Made by a program: the position numbers and the translations under genes. From Eubacteriaceae bacterium (GTDB lineage Bacteria; Bacillota; Clostridia; Eubacteriales; UBA1433): DNA of 9,997 nucleotides. The stretch lies in the NCBI GenBank assembly GCA_012797825.1, contig JAAZOI010000086.1, forward strand, positions 1-9,997. Direction: 5' to 3'. The notes under the pieces are model-generated. The model saw only the letters and a list, made by a program, of their open reading frames with translations, had not been told where the DNA came from and did no database searches. Positions 6,474-9,997 of the stretch are shown here, one piece after another (positions within the stretch are counted from its first letter, which is position 1; each line of letters begins with the position of its first letter).

Positions 6474-7991
6474 CTACATCCTTTTATAATCAAGTGAATT
6501 TATTTCATTTTTTGATAAAACTAATTTTATAGCCCAAGGGGGGACAGTTATGCTTGTAGGCTCTTCATCGACAAACACAAACGCCGTCTCGTAATTTTTA
6601 GGCGGGACTTCGGGAAACACTCCGTATCCGTCCGTAAAATATATAAGCCCGCGCAGATTGTGGAATTCTTTTTTCTCTATCAGGTCGTCAATATAGTTAA
6701 AAACAGGCCTGAAATCCGTACCGCCGTTTCCGAAAGCCGTAAATTCATTGAGCAGCGTTTCCATTTCTTCGGCGGTAGTTATTTTATCATCTCTTTTAAT
6801 ATCCGCGTCGCATTGTATTATATGAATGTTAACTTTTGACGCAAACACTTCGGAAGAGAAAAGTATTGAGTAAGTATATTCCAAAAACTTTTGGATAAGA
6901 CCGTTTGAGCAGCTGCCCGAGGTGTCTATGGCTACGGCGAACTCTCTTATTTTTTCGGATTCTTTATATTCAAGCGGTTCTATAAGCGGCATATTTTTAT
7001 ATAAGCTTAACCCGAAAGTATAATAGATGTAGTCAAATTCTTCGTCGTTTATTACGTTTTCTTCCTGCAGGGCGGCAAATTTTCTCAAAAAACTTCCGTA
7101 ATCATATTTTCGCTGGTTGTTTATTTTCAAATGCTGAAGCAAATCCATGCTGTCTTCGCCGATTTGTTTGTTAAACGATTCTAAATCTATTTCAAGTTTT
7201 TCGCTTACGTCTTCCCATTCTTCTTCCGCGTCTTCAAGGTTTTGCTGTCTTAAAAAATCCTGTATTTCTTTGCTTAAATCCTGATCGCTTTTTTTGTTTT
7301 CCTCATCGCTGTCTTCTTCTTTAAATTCTATTTTAGTTTCCATATCGTCAGGATTGGGTTTTATTTCCTGATTTTCCTCGTTTTCATTATTTCCTTCTTC
7401 GTCTTTTTCAAGATCCTGAATTTTATCGCCGTCTGATTTGCTTATTCTGTGCCATATTTTATGGTCATCCAGCAAAAATAAAGCGGCGTCTTCCTTGACT
7501 GTGGCAAGAAGTGCGGGGTCTTCCGTTAATTTATAATATATCGACTGCGCGTTTTTATACTTAAGCGATGAGAGGGCGTTGTATATCGCCTGCTTTTTCG
7601 GTTTATCTACGCTGTAGTCAATAGATTTTGATTTTATGCCGTCTAAAATATATTCAGCTGCTATATCGCATGCTAAATCCCACACTTCAGCGTTTTTGGA
7701 AACGCAGTTGAAAGGATGGCGGAATATGCAATGCAGCAATATATGAAATTGTGTTCTGTTGCACAAAAATCTGCTCGTTTTGAATGTGTCAATTAAAAAT
7801 TCGGGATTAAACGAAACCATTCTTCCGTCTGTCTGTATGCTTTTTATCGAGTAGTTCGGCATAAAACGCAGTTTGCTTAACGCATACTCTAAAAAGCGCA
7901 TGGAAACAACAAGTTCATTTCTGGAAGACTGAACTATTCGTCCCGATATATTTTTTTGCAGTTCGTTAACTTCTTCTTTAAGTTGGCTCAT
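6474..7991 (-). CDS. DUF2201 protein: metallopeptidase-like domain plus VWA domain
   Basis: The 505-residue product has the layout of predicted metallopeptidase/VWA proteins (DUF2201_N plus VWA-like, COG3864 type). Residues 1 to about 180 form the peptidase-like domain. Its zinc motif region reads HILLHCIFRHP (83-93), where related proteins have HExxH followed by RHP, so the catalytic Glu position is Ile84; the helix WDLACDIAAEYILD (104-117) follows. Residues about 186-265 are a low-complexity, strongly acidic linker. The C-terminal VWA domain (about 348-500) keeps a full MIDAS metal site: DTSGS (D356, S358, S360), T425 in GGTD and D454 in FTDG. Such proteins team with MoxR ATPases, and the ATPase gene starts 1 nt after this stop. 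No signal peptide or membrane segment. Only a weak ribosome binding site precedes the ATG. It is the first gene of the operon. Confidence 0.9.
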   Translation of the reverse strand: MSQLKEEVNELQKNISGRIVQSSRNELVVSMRFLEYALSKLRFMPNYSIKSIQTDGRMVSFNPEFLIDTFKTSRFLCNRTQFHILLHCIFRHPFNCVSKNAEVWDLACDIAAEYILDGIKSKSIDYSVDKPKKQAIYNALSSLKYKNAQSIYYKLTEDPALLATVKEDAALFLLDDHKIWHRISKSDGDKIQDLEKDEEGNNENEENQEIKPNPDDMETKIEFKEEDSDEENKKSDQDLSKEIQDFLRQQNLEDAEEEWEDVSEKLEIDLESFNKQIGEDSMDLLQHLKINNQRKYDYGSFLRKFAALQEENVINDEEFDYIYYTFGLSLYKNMPLIEPLEYKESEKIREFAVAIDTSGSCSNGLIQKFLEYTYSILFSSEVFASKVNIHIIQCDADIKRDDKITTAEEMETLLNEFTAFGNGGTDFRPVFNYIDDLIEKKEFHNLRGLIYFTDGYGVFPEVPPKNYETAFVFVDEEPTSITVPPWAIKLVLSKNEINSLDYKRM

Positions 7992-8042
7992 ATTTTAATA
8001 TACGCAATATTCCTATAGTTTAGTTTTTAACAATCAAAAATA

Positions 8043-8051
8043 ATTATAGCA
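8043..8051 (-). promoter_or_regulatory. Extended -10 promoter of the VWA/ATPase/LRR operon
   Basis: On the minus strand, TGCTATAAT (complement of 8051-8043) is a perfect extended -10 element. No good -35 lies 16-18 bp upstream, which the TGn extension could compensate for. Transcription would start near 8036, about 45 nt before the VWA start codon. An AGTATACTA palindrome lies about 30 bp upstream of it. Confidence 0.5.
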
Positions 8052-8080
8052 TTAATGGCATTTAAATGAAAGAAATTTTT

Positions 8081-8090
8081 CAGTATACTA
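8081..8090. promoter_or_regulatory. Candidate operator of the GntR-type regulator (site 1)
   Basis: CAGTATACTA contains the palindrome AGTATACT. T and A runs on either side (8076-8080 and 8091-8095) make an almost perfect 20-bp inverted repeat with one mismatched pair. The nine bases AGTATACTA recur in the promoter of the oxidoreductase operon (9043-9051). The site lies in the divergent gap between the VWA operon and the regulator gene, about 30 bp upstream of the former's -10 and about 95 bp upstream of the latter's -35. Binding by the regulator is inferred. Confidence 0.4.
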
Positions 8091-8182
8091 AAAAACATTT
8101 ATTTACATTGAATTTTTTATATTATAACTTTAAAAAAGACCAAATTATAGCTGATTTTATATATTTATTAATAAAAAATATA

Positions 8183-8211
8183 TTGACATGAATAATTATG
8201 AGTATAATAAT
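8183..8211 (+). promoter_or_regulatory. Promoter of the GntR-type regulator gene
   Basis: A perfect -35 TTGACA (8183-8188) is followed 17 bp later by AATAAT (8206-8211, five of six -10 positions). A perfect TATAAT at 8203-8208 is only 14 bp from the -35, so the exact -10 is ambiguous. The start would be near 8218, about 30 nt before the ATG. Confidence 0.6.
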
Positions 8212-8248
8212 ATAACTATATCACTAAGTAAGCCGGAAAGAGGAATAT

Positions 8249-8959
8249 ATGAGCATAGATATAGAAATAACTCCTATAAAAAGAGAAAACGAGAAATTAT
8301 ACAAAAAAGTTATAAATACCGTTATGTCGCTTATTGAAAAAGGAGAACTTGAATACGGGGATAAACTTTATAATGAGGAAGAGCTTATAAAAAAATTAAA
8401 TGTAAGCCGCTCGACTTTACGCGAAGCGTTAAGAGTGCTTGAATTCATGGATGTACTTACCGTCGCTCCCAAAAGAGGAATAGTAATAAACGATCCTCAA
8501 AACAGAGTAGACTATCCTCCGTTAAAATTTGTATTGCAATTCGAGAAGATATCTAAAAGAGAAACTATAGGACTTCGGTTGGGTATAGAATCCCAGGCTA
8601 TGCTTACAGCAGTTGATAATTTAGATGACGCAGCAATCTCAAAGCTGCTCGTTTTAAAAGACGAGTTTATAAAAGAGCATGAATTAAACAAAAAAATAGT
8701 CGTTGACAAAAAAATTCATGATTACTTAGTTGAGTTATCAGGCAATCAAACGCTTATTAAGTTATATAACACTTTCAGCGATTTATTTGAAGAGCAATTA
8801 ATAGAAGCTGTTAAGAATGTTTATAAAAGCGACAAATATGATACTTTGGTAGAAACGCACTGTACAATAATAAACTCAATAATAGAAAAAGATGTTCCTA
8901 AAGGACAGGCAATTTTAAAAGAGCATTTTATGGATTCGCTTAAAAATTATTTAGACTAA
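8249..8959 (+). CDS. GntR family (FadR subfamily) transcriptional regulator
   Basis: A 236-residue DNA-binding regulator. Residues about 17-82 are the winged helix of the GntR family (NEEELIKKLNVSRSTLREALRVLE is split over 42-65, then a KRGIVIND wing at 75-82). Residues about 105-232 are an all-helical FCD effector domain with the expected metal-binding set D153, H157, H204 and H226. FCD regulators are dimers that bind an acid or similar metabolite, often through the bound metal, and usually repress nearby catabolic genes. The adjacent 2-oxoacid:ferredoxin oxidoreductase operon is the natural target, so a keto acid or related carboxylate is a reasonable but unproven ligand. AAAGAGGA precedes the ATG with short spacing. 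The gene has its own promoter and terminator, and possible operators lie at 8081-8090 and 9042-9051. Confidence 0.92.
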   Translation: MSIDIEITPIKRENEKLYKKVINTVMSLIEKGELEYGDKLYNEEELIKKLNVSRSTLREALRVLEFMDVLTVAPKRGIVINDPQNRVDYPPLKFVLQFEKISKRETIGLRLGIESQAMLTAVDNLDDAAISKLLVLKDEFIKEHELNKKIVVDKKIHDYLVELSGNQTLIKLYNTFSDLFEEQLIEAVKNVYKSDKYDTLVETHCTIINSIIEKDVPKGQAILKEHFMDSLKNYLD

Positions 8960-8981
8960 ATATGACAAGATAAAATTATTT

Positions 8982-9016
8982 AATACAATATCATTCATTG
9001 ATATTGTATTTTTTTT
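8982..9016 (+). terminator. Terminator of the GntR-type regulator gene
   Basis: A 12-bp perfect but AT-rich stem (AATACAATATCA at 8982-8993 pairs with 8999-9010, loop TTCAT) is followed by a run of eight T (9009-9016). It lies 22 bp after the regulator stop. The T run overlaps the -35 of the next promoter. Confidence 0.82.
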
Positions 9017-9042
9017 GTCAATGTGCTAACATAAAGTATATT
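9015..9042 (+). promoter_or_regulatory. Promoter of the 2-oxoacid:ferredoxin oxidoreductase operon
   Basis: TTGTCA (9015-9020, five of six -35 positions) and TATATT (9037-9042, five of six -10 positions) are 16 bp apart. The start would be near 9048, inside a palindrome that could be an operator, leaving a leader of about 39 nt. Confidence 0.6.
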
Positions 9043-9051
9043 AGTATACTA
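9035..9051. promoter_or_regulatory. Candidate operator of the GntR-type regulator (site 2)
   Basis: TAGTATACTA (9042-9051) is a perfect 10-bp palindrome. It fits the general TNGT-Nn-ACNA pattern of FadR-subfamily operators with a 2-bp centre. A further AGTATA half-site (9035-9040) precedes it by one 8-bp step and also forms the larger inverted repeat AGTATA-TTAG-TATACT. The element overlaps the -10 and likely start point of the oxidoreductase operon, a classical repressor position. Nine bases are shared with site 1 upstream of the regulator. Confidence 0.5.
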
Positions 9052-9086
9052 TCATTAACACCATATATACATACAAGGAGGTAAAT

Positions 9087-9290
9087 ATGGCAAAAATTGA
9101 AGTGGCAAAAGACAGATGCAAAGGCTGCGGTTTGTGCATTATGAATTGCCCGAAAAAAATTATTAAAATCGGAAGCACAATGAATCCCAAAGGCTATTTT
9201 ATAGCTGAACAAATTGATGAGTCAAAATGCACGGGGTGTGCTCTGTGTGCGGTTATGTGCCCTGACATGGCAATAACTGTATATAAATAA
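9087..9290 (+). CDS. 2-oxoacid:ferredoxin oxidoreductase delta subunit (2[4Fe-4S] ferredoxin-like)
   Basis: A 67-residue ferredoxin-like protein with two CxxCxxCxxxCP motifs: C11, C14, C17, C21 and C48, C51, C54, C58. It should carry two [4Fe-4S] clusters, each bound by three Cys of one motif and the last Cys of the other. In four-subunit 2-oxoacid:ferredoxin oxidoreductases (Kor/Vor type) this delta subunit passes electrons from the thiamine-diphosphate site to external ferredoxin in the cytoplasm. Its position directly before an alpha-subunit gene, 11 nt away, supports this over a free ferredoxin. AAGGAGG lies 5 nt upstream of the ATG. It is the first gene of the operon, read from the promoter at 9015-9042. 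Whether the enzyme uses 2-oxoglutarate, branched-chain or another keto acid cannot be decided, so no symbol is given (korD or vorC/D would be candidates). Confidence 0.9.
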   Translation: MAKIEVAKDRCKGCGLCIMNCPKKIIKIGSTMNPKGYFIAEQIDESKCTGCALCAVMCPDMAITVYK

Positions 9291-9301
9291 GGAGGCAATG
9301 T

Positions 9302-9997
9302 ATGAAGAAGTATTTTGTAAAAGGCAATGAAGCTATTGCTGAAGCCGCGCTCAGAGCCGGCTGCAGATTTTTTGCGGGATACCCTATAACTCCGCAAAAT
9401 GAAATACCTGAACATTTATCAAAAAGAATGCCTGAAGTAGGAGGATCATTCGTACAGGGCGAAAGCGAAGTGGCGTCTTCTTATATGGTTTACGGCGCTG
9501 CTATGACAGGAACAAGATGTATGACATCTTCATCCGGATGCGGTATAGCGTTAAAAGCTGAAGGCATAGGATACATAATAGGTGCTAATCTGCCCGTTGT
9601 TATTGTTAATGTAGGCAGAGGCGGCCCCGGACTCGGACAGATCTTGCCTTCACAGCAGGAATATATGTCGGCTACGAAAGCTCCCACAAACGGAGGAGCC
9701 AGAGTGCTTGTATTAGCTCCCGGCACTGTTCAGGAAGCTGTTGACATGACATATGAAGCGTTTGATCTTGCTGATAAATACCGCACTATTTGCTACGTCC
9801 TTGTAGACGGCGTTATCGGCAATATGATGGAAGGCGTAATTTATCCTGAAATGAGAGATCTTGCGGATCTTCCTAACAAAGACAGCTGGAGAATAAATAA
9901 ACGCAACGCTGACGGCTCGCAAAGACTTTTATCTTCATGGTATAACTCAGGCGAAGAACTTGAAGCGGAAAATATCAGACACGCGAAAATGTATGAA
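9302..9997 (+). CDS. 2-oxoacid:ferredoxin oxidoreductase alpha subunit, N-terminal part (3' end outside window)
   Basis: The first 232 residues are visible and the frame stays open to the right edge; full-length members have about 350 residues. The start follows GGAGG by 6 nt. The part seen is the pyrimidine-binding (POR_N) domain of the Kor/Vor alpha subunit: AGYPITPQNEIPEHL at 25-39, the QGESEVAS segment at 52-59 (E56 aligns with the glutamate that contacts thiamine diphosphate in pyruvate:ferredoxin oxidoreductase), and GRGGPGLG at 105-112. The enzyme oxidatively decarboxylates a 2-oxoacid to acyl-CoA and reduces ferredoxin. The GRGGPGLG form is closer to the VorB type (branched-chain keto acids), but substrate assignment is uncertain. 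Cys80 in SSSGCG replaces the usual Pro of SSSGPG. Beta and gamma subunits are expected just beyond the window. Confidence 0.92.
   Translation, partial: MKKYFVKGNEAIAEAALRAGCRFFAGYPITPQNEIPEHLSKRMPEVGGSFVQGESEVASSYMVYGAAMTGTRCMTSSSGCGIALKAEGIGYIIGANLPVVIVNVGRGGPGLGQILPSQQEYMSATKAPTNGGARVLVLAPGTVQEAVDMTYEAFDLADKYRTICYVLVDGVIGNMMEGVIYPEMRDLADLPNKDSWRINKRNADGSQRLLSSWYNSGEELEAENIRHAKMYE

Noticed and set aside
6473..6493. Upstream ATG at 6493 as the ATPase start
   Set aside because: It would overlap the VWA gene by 20 nt and lacks a good ribosome binding site; the ATG at 6472 has AAAAGG at proper spacing directly after the VWA stop.
8195..8208. Inverted repeat ATTAT-GAGT-ATAAT within the regulator promoter as an operator
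   Set aside because: Arms of only five A/T bases are expected by chance in such AT-rich DNA, and it shares only an AGTATA half-site with the stronger candidates.
9490..9922. Minus-strand open frames within the oxidoreductase alpha gene
   Set aside because: They are shadows of a clear + strand gene with intact family motifs and a strong ribosome binding site.

Overview
The window is AT-rich DNA with AAGGAGG-type ribosome binding sites. Its gene set is typical of a strictly anaerobic, low-GC Firmicute, most likely one of the Clostridia: an XdhC family protein, a high-molecular-weight rubredoxin, a 2-oxoacid:ferredoxin oxidoreductase operon, and BspA-type leucine-rich repeats. The genus cannot be named from the sequence. 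No rRNA, tRNA, insertion sequence, phage gene or CRISPR array is visible.

Left part (1-3027, + strand). The 3' end of an xdhC-family gene runs in from the left edge and ends at a strong hairpin terminator. Next comes rtcB (RNA ligase) from its own extended -10 promoter, then a RimJ/RimL-type GNAT acetyltransferase about 45 bp downstream. A flavin reductase-rubredoxin fusion (Hrb type) follows, with an 18-bp perfect palindrome upstream and a strong, probably bidirectional, terminator downstream.

Middle part (3028-8051, - strand). A tandem array of a 35-bp unit fills the convergent gap and runs into the stop codon of the last gene of a three-gene minus-strand operon. In transcription order the operon encodes a DUF2201-type protein (metallopeptidase-like N-terminal domain plus C-terminal VWA domain), a MoxR/CbbQ-like AAA+ ATPase, and a cytosolic protein with sixteen perfectly regular 23-residue TpLRR/BspA repeats and an unrecognised C-terminal domain. 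The genes are 1 and 15 nt apart, so they are probably translationally coupled and work together. The peptidase-like motif reads HILLH instead of HExxH, which points to a non-catalytic zinc-site relic or scaffold. This ATPase/VWA/LRR set is the best candidate for a little-described system in the window.

Right part (8183-9997, + strand). A FadR-type GntR regulator is followed by its own terminator. Then comes an operon for a 2-oxoacid:ferredoxin oxidoreductase, with a 2[4Fe-4S] ferredoxin-like delta subunit and an alpha subunit cut off by the right edge. A palindrome containing AGTATACTA overlaps the -10/start region of this operon. A near-identical site lies in the divergent region upstream of the regulator. 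These are the natural candidate operators, so local control of the oxidoreductase by the adjacent regulator is likely. The second site also sits just upstream of the ATPase/VWA/LRR operon promoter.
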